Assembly: GCF_021049245.1 (NCBI RefSeq) | Contig: NZ_CP088020.1 | Location: forward strand, 812,001-876,000 | From: Radiobacillus kanasensis | GTDB lineage: Bacteria > Bacillota > Bacilli > Bacillales > Amphibacillaceae | DNA length: 64,000 nt | Direction of reading: 5' to 3' | In this document: positions 33,323-41,974 of the stretch, piece after piece | How the letters are laid out: every line of letters starts with the position of its first letter | Position numbering within the stretch: the stretch's first letter is position 1 | Translations under genes and position numbers: made by a program | The notes under the pieces: model-generated | Database searches by the model: none | Seen by the model: the letters and a program-made list of their open reading frames with translations, nothing else | Told to the model about the DNA's origin: nothing

Positions 33323-33603
33323 GATGGGCAGAATCTGCTGTAAAAGATTTAGATAACATTTGTACCTATATTGCTGAAGACTCTGAAGAGTACGCAAGGA
33401 TGTTTGCAAGAAGAATTATGGATGCAATTGAAACTACTGCTGTTTTCCCTAATTCTGGTCGTATTGTTCCGGAACTGAAAGATGAAAAAATTAGAGAAAA
33501 AGTATTATCTAACTACAGGATAATTTATAGAATTAATAATGATGCAGTAGAAGTAGTTCGAATCATCCACAATGCTAGGAACTTTAAAGATATAAACCAA
33601 TAA
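33310..33603 (+). CDS. Type II toxin of the RelE/ParE superfamily
   Basis: This 97-residue RelE/ParE-fold protein reads WAESAVKDLDNICTYIAEDS at the N-terminus and FARRIMDAIETTAVFPNSGR in helix 2. It then has the characteristic KVLSNYRIIYRINNDAVEVV strand pair and ends RIIHNARNF. The conserved C-terminal Arg/His region fits ParE-type toxins (gyrase poison) as well as RelE-type ribosome-dependent nucleases, and sequence alone does not decide between them. It overlaps the antitoxin gene and is followed by a strong terminator at 33602. Confidence 0.9.
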   Translation: MAELRWAESAVKDLDNICTYIAEDSEEYARMFARRIMDAIETTAVFPNSGRIVPELKDEKIREKVLSNYRIIYRINNDAVEVVRIIHNARNFKDINQ

Positions 33604-33642
33604 ACATCATGGCTCTGAATTGCTGGCTATGATGTTTTTTTA
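33602..33642 (+). terminator. Terminator of the toxin-antitoxin operon
   Basis: AAACATCAT (33602-33610) pairs with ATGATGTTT (33629-33637), followed by T residues. It overlaps the toxin stop codon. Confidence 0.8.
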
Positions 33643-33714
33643 TAAATAATTAATAAGCTTTGTGAAGCAATACACTTAAAGTAAACTGCACTTAGTCGAA
33701 CAAGGCAATATAGA

Positions 33715-33757
33715 AAAACGCTTGGATATACATTGAAAGCTTATCCAAGCGTTTTTT
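33715..33757. terminator. Bidirectional hairpin terminator upstream of degV end
   Basis: AAAACGCTTGGATA pairs with TATCCAAGCGTTTTTT (33732-33747 region) with a 13-nt loop. T-runs exist in both directions, so it can insulate the TA operon from the converging DegV gene. Confidence 0.75.
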
Positions 33758-33893
33758 GCGTGTTAAAACAAGCGTTAAAATGTTTGTTAAAGATGCTGCG
33801 AAACTATGTGATTTGATATTTTCTCCACGGTAAGTGAACTACTTAATTAGGGCATCCCCTTTTTTTATAACAAAAAACCACCACCGTTCGTTC

Positions 33894-34745
33894 TTATACT
33901 TCTAATCCCGCAATCCCAATGCCCCCAGGTCCTGCATGTGTGGAAATCATGGCACCAGCCTGTATCCACCTTATCTGTTGAAATTCAGCTTCTTTGGCAA
34001 GGTCATTCATTCTTTGTTTGATTTGTTCATCCAGTCCAAGCGAGTAGATAAAATATACTTGCTCTCGATCGATGTTATATCGCTCCAAATAATCAGACAT
34101 TAATTTTTCAGCGACAGAATGCATTTTCCCACGATACTTTTTCGTTGAAACTAGCTTTCCATCCACTAAATCAATACGTGGTTTGATTCTCAACAGGGCT
34201 GCTCCTAGGTACGCTGCATTACTTACTCGTCCACCTGCTCGTAAAAATTCTAATTTACCAGGTACAAATGTAAGCCTAGATTTCGGAACTTTTGTTTTTA
34301 TTTTATCTACTAAGTGATCGGGTTCCATGCTAGATTCCTTTTCTAATAGTGTGACAGCGTACATCACAATAGCCGCTAGTCCACCTGTTACATTTAAAGC
34401 GTCAATTAAAAAAATATTCTCAAATTCTTCTGCTGCGTTCATGGCATTTTGAAAGGAAGAAGAAGCTTTAGATGTATAACCAATATGAATAATGGTACAA
34501 CCAGGGTTGTCTGCTTGAATCTTTTTGAAGAATTCGAGATATTCATGGATGTTGGTAGCCGTTGTAGAGGGTATTTGTTTGGTTCGATCATAGTAGTCAT
34601 ATATATGCTTTACTGGTAATGAACCGTCTAAGTAGTCTTTGTCGTCCATGATGATGTGCATTGGTACAACTTGAACATTGTGCTTTTCAACTAAGTCACT
34701 TGGTAAATCTGCGCCACTTTCTGTCGTTAAAATAATTTTTTTCAA
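33894..34745 (-). CDS. DegV family fatty-acid-binding protein
   Basis: This 283-residue DegV/FakB-type protein starts IILTTESGADLPSDLVEKHN. It shows the fatty-acid head-group loop TTTATN-like PSTTATNIHEYLEFFKKI, then HIGYTSKASSSFQNAMNAAE, and the central RLTFVPGKLEFLRAGGRVSN followed by AAYLGAALLRIKPRI. It ends with AGAMISTHAGPGGIGIAGLEV, the conserved C-terminal histidine region. Family members (FakB) bind free fatty acids and present them to FakA kinase for acyl-phosphate synthesis. GGGG lies upstream of ATG 34745. No FakA gene is nearby, which is usual. Confidence 0.93.
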   Translation of the reverse strand: MKKIILTTESGADLPSDLVEKHNVQVVPMHIIMDDKDYLDGSLPVKHIYDYYDRTKQIPSTTATNIHEYLEFFKKIQADNPGCTIIHIGYTSKASSSFQNAMNAAEEFENIFLIDALNVTGGLAAIVMYAVTLLEKESSMEPDHLVDKIKTKVPKSRLTFVPGKLEFLRAGGRVSNAAYLGAALLRIKPRIDLVDGKLVSTKKYRGKMHSVAEKLMSDYLERYNIDREQVYFIYSLGLDEQIKQRMNDLAKEAEFQQIRWIQAGAMISTHAGPGGIGIAGLEV

Positions 34746-34897
34746 ATTTTTCCCCTTTCGTAACCGTAGTATTTTTGCCTACTATATATATTCTATTAAT
34801 GTCTGGTTTGTTCCTTTGCACGATATTATGTAAAAAATAGAACATAGAACCTTATTACAAAAATTTTATCCTCGATTCGATTTCTTGATTCCAATAT

Positions 34898-35122
34898 CTA
34901 TACTCCATCTTTGTCTGTATCTCTAGTGCCACAAACAAAAGGGTTTCCATCCCGATTTTCTCGAGCACCTGGGTTATCCAAAAGGACCATAATTGGTGCT
35001 GATGGATTCCCCTCTCCCCAAACCATTCGAGTACCGTGTTCTATTAAGCCACATACGTCACAAGCTTGGACTTCAATTGGTGTTGGTTCTTCTGGCCACA
35101 TGCTTGGGCAAAAGTTTGACAT
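34898..35122 (-). pseudogene. Truncated uracil-DNA glycosylase (family 4-like) N-terminal fragment
   Basis: A minus-strand frame starting at ATG 35122 with GAAAGGAGA upstream encodes 74 residues. The fragment resembles the N-terminus of UDG-superfamily enzymes: EVQACDVCGLIEHGTRMVWG, then PIMVLLDNPGARENRDGNPF and VCGTR. It contains Cys residues suited to an Fe-S cluster and the catalytic GARE-type loop. After VCGTRDT the frame diverges to DKDGV and a stop. The remaining two thirds of the domain are absent, and the next 150 nt hold no continuation. It is a broken gene with an intact start region. Confidence 0.7.
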
Positions 35123-35354
35123 GACTGTTTTCTCCTTTGCAATTCATTATATGGAAAGAGGTGGTCACCTCTTCTGCATATTTACATTCTTCCCAAATTT
35201 AGCGTTTATATGGTGCACACACGGTACACGATTAATAAAAAGTGACATAAAGCTCTTTTTTGGATTAGTGTCCTTTTGCATATCGAAATCATGATTCTTT
35301 GGATTTGTAACATACTAATTGAAAGTACTTTTAAAAAAGGAGATGAGAAGAGCA

Positions 35355-37508
35355 GTGGACCAAATTAAAGGGTTTCAACTTGAAAAAACAAATCCACAAA
35401 CGGATGAATATACATTGATTGTCTATCTTGATGATCACTTAACGGAGTTTGCAGATGAATTAGGTAGGATTCCGCAAAGGAAACAAAATATCACCACGAC
35501 AATTAAGCAAGTTGTAAAGACTCGTTATCCAAATGTACGAATCACAATGGCGAAAGTTATCATCAGCGGAGCTGTTATTACGACCATTCCGATCATGGCA
35601 CAGTCTACCGTTCATGCAGCTGAATCAAATCCAGCAACATCTCAAGTTTTGGATGCGACATCCATTTACTATCATGTAGCATCCGGTGATACACTATGGA
35701 TTGTTTCCAAAAAATTTAACACATCTGTTGATCAAATTAAACGAGCAAATAACCTGAAAACAGACACATTACTAGTGAACCAGCAACTTATCATTCCAAA
35801 AGCATTTCACACGATAGGGGTTGGGGATTATTTAACCGTACTTGCAAGAGATTACGATGTATCAGTAGATGCGATTAAAAAGGCTAATGGTTTAACAACG
35901 GATGCAACAAAACTTGGACAAACATTGACTATTCCGACTCTGATCAATAGCCAAGTGGACCAATCTACCGCAACTGTTTCTGAACCGAAAACTCAAGCAT
36001 CCTCTTCCTCTTATACAGTTGTCTCGGGTGATAGCTTATCTGTTATAGCTAAGCGCTTTAATGTTTCCGTGGACGATTTGAGGAAAGTCAATGGTTTAAC
36101 CTCAGATTTTATAGGGGTAGGCCAAGTACTAACCATACCGGATGGGGGCACTACTCCTGTAGAAACACAACCTGTTAATCCTACAGGAAATACCACAAAC
36201 TACACCGTCAAATCAGGGGACAGCTTGTCCGTCATAGCCAAGCACTATGGTACGACAGTAGAAGCACTTCGAAGTGAAAATAACTTAACTTCGGATTTTA
36301 TAGCTATGGGACAAACGCTTAAGGTACCAACAAGTGAAACAAGTGATATAACCACTCCGGAACAAACTACTGGAAGTTATACCGTTGTATCAGGCGATAG
36401 TCTATCTGTCATAGCGAAACGATTTAATAATTCCGTGGACGAGCTACGGAATGCCAATGGATTAACCTCGGATTTTTTACGTGTTGGCCAAGTACTAATC
36501 ATCCCGGATGGGGGCACTACCGCTGTAGAAAAACCTGCTAATCCTACAGGAAATACCAATGACTACACTGTTCAATCAGGAGATAGCTTGTCCGTTATAG
36601 CCAAGCGATTTGGTACAACAGTAGAAGCATTGAAGGTAGAAAATCATCTAACGTCAGATATTCTAAGGGTTGGACAAGTATTAACAATACCTACTGATAC
36701 AACGCCGCCTACACCGACGACGGAAACAGTAAAAGAAGACAGAACTACCTTTGTCTATTCTGTAAGATCGGGTGACAGCTTATCGGTAATAGCCAAAAGA
36801 TTTGCTGTAACGGTTGATGATATCCGCACAGCAAACCAACTAAGAAGTGATAGCTTGCAAGTAGGTCAAGCATTAACCATTCCAAATGGATTACATGCAC
36901 CAACTCAGACTGGGACGAACACAATCTCTTACAAGACCCATACTGTTCAATCAGGGGATAATATCTGGGACTTAAGTGTTCAATATGGTATCCCTCAGGC
37001 TGAATTATTACGGGCAAATAACTTAACTACCAAAAGTATGCTTTCTATAGGTCAAACATTAAAGATTCCTGTTCACAACATTGCAGTTAAGACAGTTGTA
37101 AGTGCAAAACATGGCGAATATCTGGACTGGTGGACGGAGGCCCAATATGTGTTTGCAATAGGGAAGACTGCAAAAGTTACAGATGTCGTAACGGGGAAAA
37201 GTTTTAACATCAAGCGGACAATCGGGGCAAATCATGCAGATTCTGAAACCGTAACAGTCGCTGATTCTAATATGGCGAAATCCATTTGGGGTGGATACTC
37301 GTGGAGACCAAGAGCAGTACTATTAGAAGTGGATGGAAGAAAGCTTGCAGCAAGCATGAGCTTTTTCCCACACGAACGGGAATATATTATGAATAACGGC
37401 ATTACAGGTCACTTTGACGTGTACTTTGGCAATAGCACAAGACATGTGGATGGGAAGGCTGATGCCTCTCATCAAGCCCAAGTGGAAAAAGCAGCAGGTA
37501 TCCGTTAA
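35355..37508 (+). CDS. Eight-LysM cell-wall-binding protein with internal duplication and a novel-looking C-terminal domain
   Basis: This protein has about 717 residues. The N-terminal cytosolic-type segment (DQIKGFQLEK, then YTLIVYLDDHLTEFADELG) precedes an internal signal/anchor helix (ISGAVITTIPIMAQSTVHA, about residues 70-88). Eight LysM repeats follow (SGDSLSVIAKRF type), separated by Thr/Pro linkers. A C-terminal domain of about 140 residues starts near VVSAKHGEYLDWWTEAQYVF and has KSIWGGYSWRPRAVLLEVDG and GHFDVYFGNSTRH. I do not recognise it as NlpC/P60, amidase or L,D-transpeptidase. GTG 35355 is preferred (AAAGGAG 12 nt upstream); ATG 35343 abuts that site. LysM repeats bind N-acetylglucosamine-containing glycan. 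The C-terminal activity is unknown. Confidence 0.85.
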   Translation: MDQIKGFQLEKTNPQTDEYTLIVYLDDHLTEFADELGRIPQRKQNITTTIKQVVKTRYPNVRITMAKVIISGAVITTIPIMAQSTVHAAESNPATSQVLDATSIYYHVASGDTLWIVSKKFNTSVDQIKRANNLKTDTLLVNQQLIIPKAFHTIGVGDYLTVLARDYDVSVDAIKKANGLTTDATKLGQTLTIPTLINSQVDQSTATVSEPKTQASSSSYTVVSGDSLSVIAKRFNVSVDDLRKVNGLTSDFIGVGQVLTIPDGGTTPVETQPVNPTGNTTNYTVKSGDSLSVIAKHYGTTVEALRSENNLTSDFIAMGQTLKVPTSETSDITTPEQTTGSYTVVSGDSLSVIAKRFNNSVDELRNANGLTSDFLRVGQVLIIPDGGTTAVEKPANPTGNTNDYTVQSGDSLSVIAKRFGTTVEALKVENHLTSDILRVGQVLTIPTDTTPPTPTTETVKEDRTTFVYSVRSGDSLSVIAKRFAVTVDDIRTANQLRSDSLQVGQALTIPNGLHAPTQTGTNTISYKTHTVQSGDNIWDLSVQYGIPQAELLRANNLTTKSMLSIGQTLKIPVHNIAVKTVVSAKHGEYLDWWTEAQYVFAIGKTAKVTDVVTGKSFNIKRTIGANHADSETVTVADSNMAKSIWGGYSWRPRAVLLEVDGRKLAASMSFFPHEREYIMNNGITGHFDVYFGNSTRHVDGKADASHQAQVEKAAGIR

Positions 37509-37571
37509 TCTTTCAGTGACGGAGATGAAAAACTAAAAAATTGCTACTAATAAATCCAAAATTTCTTAACT

Positions 37572-37608
37572 GCAGTTCATGGCATCTAGCTAATGGACTG
37601 CTGTCTAT
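37572..37608 (+). terminator. Terminator after the LysM protein gene
   Basis: GCAGTTCAT (37572-37580) pairs with ATGGACTGC (37593-37601) with one G-U pair, followed by TGTCTATTTT. Confidence 0.55.
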
Positions 37609-37728
37609 TTTAAAACAGTATTCATAAAGGTAATACTTTTAGCCTAAAACTATTATCATACAAACACCAACATTCCCAATTATTTCGCTTCCTTTGTCTC
37701 ATATACATGAACAACTATTCAATCTATC

Positions 37729-37752
37729 ATTAATGTAAGCACTTACATTAAT
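37729..37752 (+). promoter_or_regulatory. Palindromic operator, cre-like
   Basis: ATTAATGTAAG and CTTACATTAAT are exact reverse complements around CA. The core TGTAAGCACTTACA differs from the catabolite-responsive element consensus at one central position (CA in place of CG). It ends 8 nt before the ribosome binding site of the serine hydrolase at 37772. CcpA or a local repressor could use it as a roadblock. Confidence 0.5.
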
Positions 37753-37771
37753 GGGTAAAAGGAGGAAGGAA

Positions 37772-39460
37772 ATGAAACGGAAATGGGCTTATATCACGCT
37801 ATTGACTATTGTTACGACATCCATTTTTACAACGACAGACATACAGCTAGAAGCAAATAGTAAAGATAATTCCACGATTGTAAAACCTGAGATGAAACGA
37901 GTGCAAGAAAAGGCACATCCACATTTCAGGTGGGGGACACCAGGTCCAACTTCTCCTGTCCTGCATCCCGGTTCTATTAGAGGGGCAGGTATGGTAGCAA
38001 AACCTTTAAAAGAGATTGATTCTGTCATGACAGAAATGATAAGCGAAGACGTCATGCCAGGCGCGGTTACTTTCGTAGCCAGAAGAGGACACATCGTGCA
38101 GCATGAAGCTTATGGCGATGCCGTTCTTTATAAAAATGACCAAGGGGAAAAGATTGAAGATCCTATTAAGATGAAGAAGGATACCATCTTTGATGTAGCT
38201 TCTTTGAGTAAAATTTTTACTAGCCTTGCAGCTATGGAACTATATGAACAGGGGAAATTTGAGCTGGATGATTCTGTGTCCGAGTATATCCCCGAGTATG
38301 CGCAAAATGGGAAAGAGGAAGTGACCATTCGTCAATTGATGACACATACATCAGGATTCAAGGCATGGGTACCATTGTACACGATTGGTGAGAGTAAGCA
38401 GGATCGACTTGATTATGTCTTACAATACCCTTTGGATAATAAACCAGGAACAACTTACACGTATAGTGATCTAAATATGATTACATTGGCAATATTAGTT
38501 GAACGACTTTCTGGAATGAGTCTAGATGAGTTCGTCAAAGAGCGCATCACAAAACCTCTCAAAATGAAAGACACCATGTACAATCCTCCTGAGAAATTAA
38601 AGAGCAGAATTGCTGCAACGGAGTATCAGCCTTGGACGGACCGCGGGTTGGTATGGGGACAAGTTCATGATGAAAATGCCTGGTCTCTAGGTGGTGTCGC
38701 AGGGCATGCGGGTGTATTTTCTACGGCAAATGATTTAGCAAAACTGGGCCACATGATTATAAATGATGGGCGTTATGGTAATAAGCAAATCCTTAAGCCT
38801 GAAACAGTGAAGCTGCTGGTTGAAAACCAGATCCCGCAGTTTCCTGGTGATGAGCACGGATTAGGCTGGGAAGTAGGACAAGGTTGGTACATGGACGCCC
38901 TTTCCGGAGCATCAACAGTCGGTCATACAGGATACACGGGTACTTCGATTGTGATTGATCGAGAAAATGATACGGTTGCGGTCCTATTAACGAATCGGGT
39001 ACATCCAACAAGGGAAACCGTATCTACCAACCCGGCAAGGAGGCAATTCGCCAGACAAGTAGCGGACGCGATACCAGTAAATGTTCCGCATAAGAGCAAA
39101 ACGTGGTTCTCTGGTTACGGGGACAAAGCAAACAAGAAATTGGTTGCTGAAGTAAATGTAAAAGAAGAAAGTACACTTTCATTCGAAACATGGTACCGCA
39201 TCGAAGCGGGATATGACTTTGGAAACATCCAAATCTCTAGTGATGGTGAGACTTGGACAACGGTTGGAGAGCCCTATACCGGCTTCAGTCCAGGGTGGAC
39301 GGAGCAGAAAATAGCGATACCTTCTGGAACAAAATTTATGCGATTCAGTTATGAGACGGACTCTTCCACAAACGGGCGAGGCTGGTATGTCTCCGAGCCT
39401 AAGCTGAACAATGTTAGGCTGGACTTCTCCAGTGATGATTGGATAATAAGAAATTACTAA
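37772..39460 (+). CDS. Secreted class C beta-lactamase-fold serine hydrolase with C-terminal beta domain
   Basis: This 562-residue protein has a signal peptide followed by a class C beta-lactamase/penicillin-binding-protein domain. The nucleophile motif is ASLSKIF (Ser144-x-x-Lys147). The second motif is TYTYSDLN (Tyr-x-Asn position reads Tyr-Ser-Asp), and the third is GHTGYTG. GVAGHAGVFSTANDLAKLG is typical of esterase/D-aminopeptidase-like members. A C-terminal domain of about 110 residues (SFETWYRIEAGYDFGNIQIS, then DGETWTTVGEPYTGFSPGW) resembles the beta-sandwich found in immune-inhibitor-A-type peptidases. ATG 37772 has GGAGGAAGG just upstream. A paralogue without the C-terminal domain lies at 61846. 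Cell-wall or esterase role inferred. Confidence 0.88.
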   Translation: MKRKWAYITLLTIVTTSIFTTTDIQLEANSKDNSTIVKPEMKRVQEKAHPHFRWGTPGPTSPVLHPGSIRGAGMVAKPLKEIDSVMTEMISEDVMPGAVTFVARRGHIVQHEAYGDAVLYKNDQGEKIEDPIKMKKDTIFDVASLSKIFTSLAAMELYEQGKFELDDSVSEYIPEYAQNGKEEVTIRQLMTHTSGFKAWVPLYTIGESKQDRLDYVLQYPLDNKPGTTYTYSDLNMITLAILVERLSGMSLDEFVKERITKPLKMKDTMYNPPEKLKSRIAATEYQPWTDRGLVWGQVHDENAWSLGGVAGHAGVFSTANDLAKLGHMIINDGRYGNKQILKPETVKLLVENQIPQFPGDEHGLGWEVGQGWYMDALSGASTVGHTGYTGTSIVIDRENDTVAVLLTNRVHPTRETVSTNPARRQFARQVADAIPVNVPHKSKTWFSGYGDKANKKLVAEVNVKEESTLSFETWYRIEAGYDFGNIQISSDGETWTTVGEPYTGFSPGWTEQKIAIPSGTKFMRFSYETDSSTNGRGWYVSEPKLNNVRLDFSSDDWIIRNY

Positions 39461-39562
39461 GGAAAAAAGCAACTTCTATGATGCACATTTTTATATGAAG
39501 AAATGTGTCGCAGTTATAGAAATTGAAAATGTAGACTTCACTTAGGTGTGACTTGAATTCAA

Positions 39563-39598
39563 AAATAAGCAGGCCAACAAGATGTTGACCTGCTTATT
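39563..39598. terminator. Terminator between convergent serine hydrolase and binding-protein genes
   Basis: AATAAGCAGGCCAAC pairs with GTTGACCTGCTTATT around AAGAT, with A- and T-rich flanks on both strands. Confidence 0.7.
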
Positions 39599-39624
39599 AC
39601 TTACGTTCTATATAAAAGGGAGTG

Positions 39625-40518
39625 TTATTCTCCGATCATTTGATCTACTTTATCACGGTTATTCTTAATCCATTCAGCAGCTAAGTCTTCGAAGGATGTA
39701 CCGTGTTGTTCATTTTTACTTATCATCGCTTCTAATTCAGGGATAGTAATGCTCCAATTGGATAGGATTTCATACGCTTCTGGATGCTCTTTCTCAATCC
39801 CTTTATAGGACAATACATAGACGTTATCTGCTTTAAAATATTCTTCTTGACCTTCTAAAAATTTCAAGTCATTACGTGCGAAGATAGAGTGTGGTCTCCA
39901 AGCAGTGAATACAACAGGCTCTTTCTTATCCATTTTGTCTTGTGCAACTGAAATCATGGCACCTTCACTAGAAGGTGTTAATTTTAACCCGTGTTCTTCC
40001 AGGTTTTCACCTTCCATTAATTGTTGTGAAATTTCAACAATGCCTGCACCTTCTGCAATGGTAACTACTTCGCCATCATATTTTTCTGCATTTTCTTTTA
40101 AATCTTCAATAGAGTTTTCCTCTACATAAGAAGGTACGACCCATCCAAGTTCTGCGTTTTCATAGCTAGTTGCTACTTTCACTAAATCTTCCTTGTACTT
40201 TTCCCATCTAGGAGCTTCTGTATATGGTAACCATGCATCCATAAAGAAATCGATATCTTTATTTTTCATACCATCCCAGATAACTGGTTGAGAAACTTGC
40301 TTGACTTCCACCTTATATCCTTGTTCCTCTAAAATTTGTTTGGCAATTTGTGTTGGTGGAGCAGTACTGGACCAAGGTGTTTGTCCAAACACAATCGTTC
40401 CTTTTTCTTCATTTGTTTCTTTGTTTGTGTCGGTTGCATTATTTTCTTCTTCTCCATTGCCACAAGCGGCAAGTGTCAATAAAGCTACAGTAATAAATAA
40501 CAGTAAAAACTTCTTCAT
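39625..40518 (-). CDS. Glycine betaine/quaternary-ammonium-type ABC substrate-binding lipoprotein (OpuAC family)
   Basis: This 297-residue lipoprotein has a signal peptide ending LTLAAC and an OpuAC-type binding fold (IVFGQTPWSSTAPPTQIAKQ, IWDGMKNKDIDFFMDAWLPY, VVFTAWRPHSIFARNDLKFL). The aromatic residues in PWSS, AWLPY and AWRPH match the trimethylammonium-binding cage of this family. ATG 40518 is chosen because GGAG lies 9 nt upstream; the longer frame to 40608 overlaps the upstream gene. It has no permease or ATPase gene in cis. It follows a cysteine hydrolase and a GbsR-like regulator in one operon. The ligand may be betaine, choline or a derivative. Confidence 0.9.
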   Translation of the reverse strand: MKKFLLLFITVALLTLAACGNGEEENNATDTNKETNEEKGTIVFGQTPWSSTAPPTQIAKQILEEQGYKVEVKQVSQPVIWDGMKNKDIDFFMDAWLPYTEAPRWEKYKEDLVKVATSYENAELGWVVPSYVEENSIEDLKENAEKYDGEVVTIAEGAGIVEISQQLMEGENLEEHGLKLTPSSEGAMISVAQDKMDKKEPVVFTAWRPHSIFARNDLKFLEGQEEYFKADNVYVLSYKGIEKEHPEAYEILSNWSITIPELEAMISKNEQHGTSFEDLAAEWIKNNRDKVDQMIGE

Positions 40519-40532
40519 GATGAATGTCTCCT

Positions 40533-41189
40533 TTAGTCCATTTTTTTGAATATCTCTCGCATATTTTCCGGAGTATATTGTAGGGAATCCACTTTGTCTG
40601 CTTCCCAAGCATCGTAAGCTTCTCCATTCATGCGCTTGAGGATATTCGTCGTATCATAGATGTTAAGGTTGTACACCCAATTTGCTATCATCATAAGGGA
40701 TGCCATATGAGATCCTTCATTGGAGGCTGCACAAATGTCTTTGATTAGGTGGATATTGTAATCTCTAAAATAGGCATCAAACACAGAGGTTAATAGACAC
40801 CCGTCTGTCACCACTCCACCAATCACAACATTTTTTACGTTCAGACTTCTAAGGGTAAGATCTAAACTAGTTTCGTGAAAAGCACTCCATCGGTATTTAT
40901 CAATAACAATGTCATCTTCTTTTGGCTTTATTTCATCTAAAATTTCTATACTTTCATTAGCTGTGTTGTAAAAAAACGGTGTACCATCGTTGTTTAAAGG
41001 TTCTCCTAAGGAAAGACCAATCCCATCAGCTCGATTGATTTGCCTCGTGTAAATTATAGGGATGTTCTTTTCTCTAAATCCGTTTATTAGTCTTTTAGCA
41101 TTTGCAACTACTTGTTCCATTTGATCGAGTCCAAAATTACTTTCCTTTTGAAGGTCGATGAGTACCAAAGCGGTGTTCTGATTGTTCAT
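40533..41189 (-). CDS. Cysteine hydrolase (isochorismatase-like)
   Basis: This 218-residue isochorismatase-fold hydrolase has the catalytic triad positions: Asp12 in LVLIDLQKES, Lys near 98 in VIDKYRWSAF, and Cys near 131 in GGVVTDGCLLTSVFDAYF. Enzymes of this fold hydrolyse amides, including nicotinamide, N-carbamoylsarcosine and carnitine or choline-derived amides. Operon context with a GbsR-type regulator and a quaternary-ammonium binding protein suggests a substrate such as an amide or ester of a betaine-type compound. That substrate is inference. The binding-protein gene starts 14 nt after its stop. Confidence 0.9.
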   Translation of the reverse strand: MNNQNTALVLIDLQKESNFGLDQMEQVVANAKRLINGFREKNIPIIYTRQINRADGIGLSLGEPLNNDGTPFFYNTANESIEILDEIKPKEDDIVIDKYRWSAFHETSLDLTLRSLNVKNVVIGGVVTDGCLLTSVFDAYFRDYNIHLIKDICAASNEGSHMASLMMIANWVYNLNIYDTTNILKRMNGEAYDAWEADKVDSLQYTPENMREIFKKMD

Positions 41190-41201
41190 GTTGTCGCTCC
41201 T

Positions 41202-41738
41202 TTATTTCTTTGTTTTGGGTAAATAATCAAATATCTCCCCGGATTCCATCGCGTTTGCAAGCCGCATCGTCCAATCAAAATAGTTGTAAGAGTTATTAAT
41301 GAGATCTAGATCTTTTTGTGCCTCTTCTTTAACTTGATCATCGGATGTATCACGCACGATAGCTTCTAAAGTAGGCTCAACTTGTTCTGTGGCCTTCATA
41401 ATTAGATTACGTTCTTGTCGTATTTTTTTAATGAAGAACGAGAGGAAATTTCTTAAATAATCCTTCTCTGCAACATAATGGTCTTTTCGATCCCCTTTCA
41501 TCCAGACCTTCGTGACCATATCGGTTTCCAATAGTTCTCGCATTCCATTGCTTACACTTGCTTTACTCATGGCAACTTGATTCTTGATCTCATCAAGAGT
41601 AAGTGGTTCAGAGGAAAAATAAAGCACACCGTAAATCCGGCCAACAGATGGAGTTACTCCATAGATAACCATGGATTGGGCAATAGCACTGATCATAATG
41701 TCACGTGCTTGATCAATTGATTCGCGCTCAGTGGACAA
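41202..41738 (-). CDS. GbsR/MarR family transcriptional regulator
   Basis: This regulator of about 178 residues is of the GbsR type: ARDIMISAIAQSMVIYGVTP, then VGRIYGVLYFSSEPLTLDEI, the recognition helix KNQVAMSKASVSNGMRELLE, and the wing DMVTKVWMKGDRKDHYVAEK. GbsR senses choline and represses choline uptake and betaine synthesis in Bacillus. TTG 41738 is preferred: the in-frame ATG at 41753 lies in sequence whose next codons (AGGTTG) form the only ribosome binding site. It heads the operon with the cysteine hydrolase (12-nt gap) and OpuAC-type protein and is probably their repressor. Confidence 0.88.
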   Translation of the reverse strand: MSTERESIDQARDIMISAIAQSMVIYGVTPSVGRIYGVLYFSSEPLTLDEIKNQVAMSKASVSNGMRELLETDMVTKVWMKGDRKDHYVAEKDYLRNFLSFFIKKIRQERNLIMKATEQVEPTLEAIVRDTSDDQVKEEAQKDLDLINNSYNYFDWTMRLANAMESGEIFDYLPKTKK

Positions 41739-41922
41739 TAGTATCAACCTCATTTGTTTATTTTGTTTAATTAATATTGTACATATTAAACTAATTGAAC
41801 TAAAAAATCAAATATTCCTGGGAAGTACAAGTGAGAACGAGAGGAAACAAGGAAGGGTTTAGCTACAAGCTTGTCTTTTTAGTGTGTGGAAATTTTTAAA
41901 AATTACATATAAAAATCCATAT

Positions 41923-41974
41923 GAAAAAGAGGTTGTCCCAAAAGTTAACTCTTGGAGACATCCTCTTTTTCTTT
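41923..41974 (+). terminator. Long hairpin with T-run between the GbsR and TetR units
   Basis: GAAAAAGAGG-TTGTCCCAA pairs with TTGGAGACA-TCCTCTTTTTC, with A- and T-runs at both ends. No plus-strand gene precedes it, so it may be a leftover or serve minus-strand transcription from tetR. The rest of 41739-42150 holds only AT-rich promoter-like sequence. Confidence 0.5.

Noticed and set aside
39625..40608. Longer start for the binding protein
   Set aside because: It would overlap the cysteine hydrolase gene and put a signal peptide 30 residues inside the protein.
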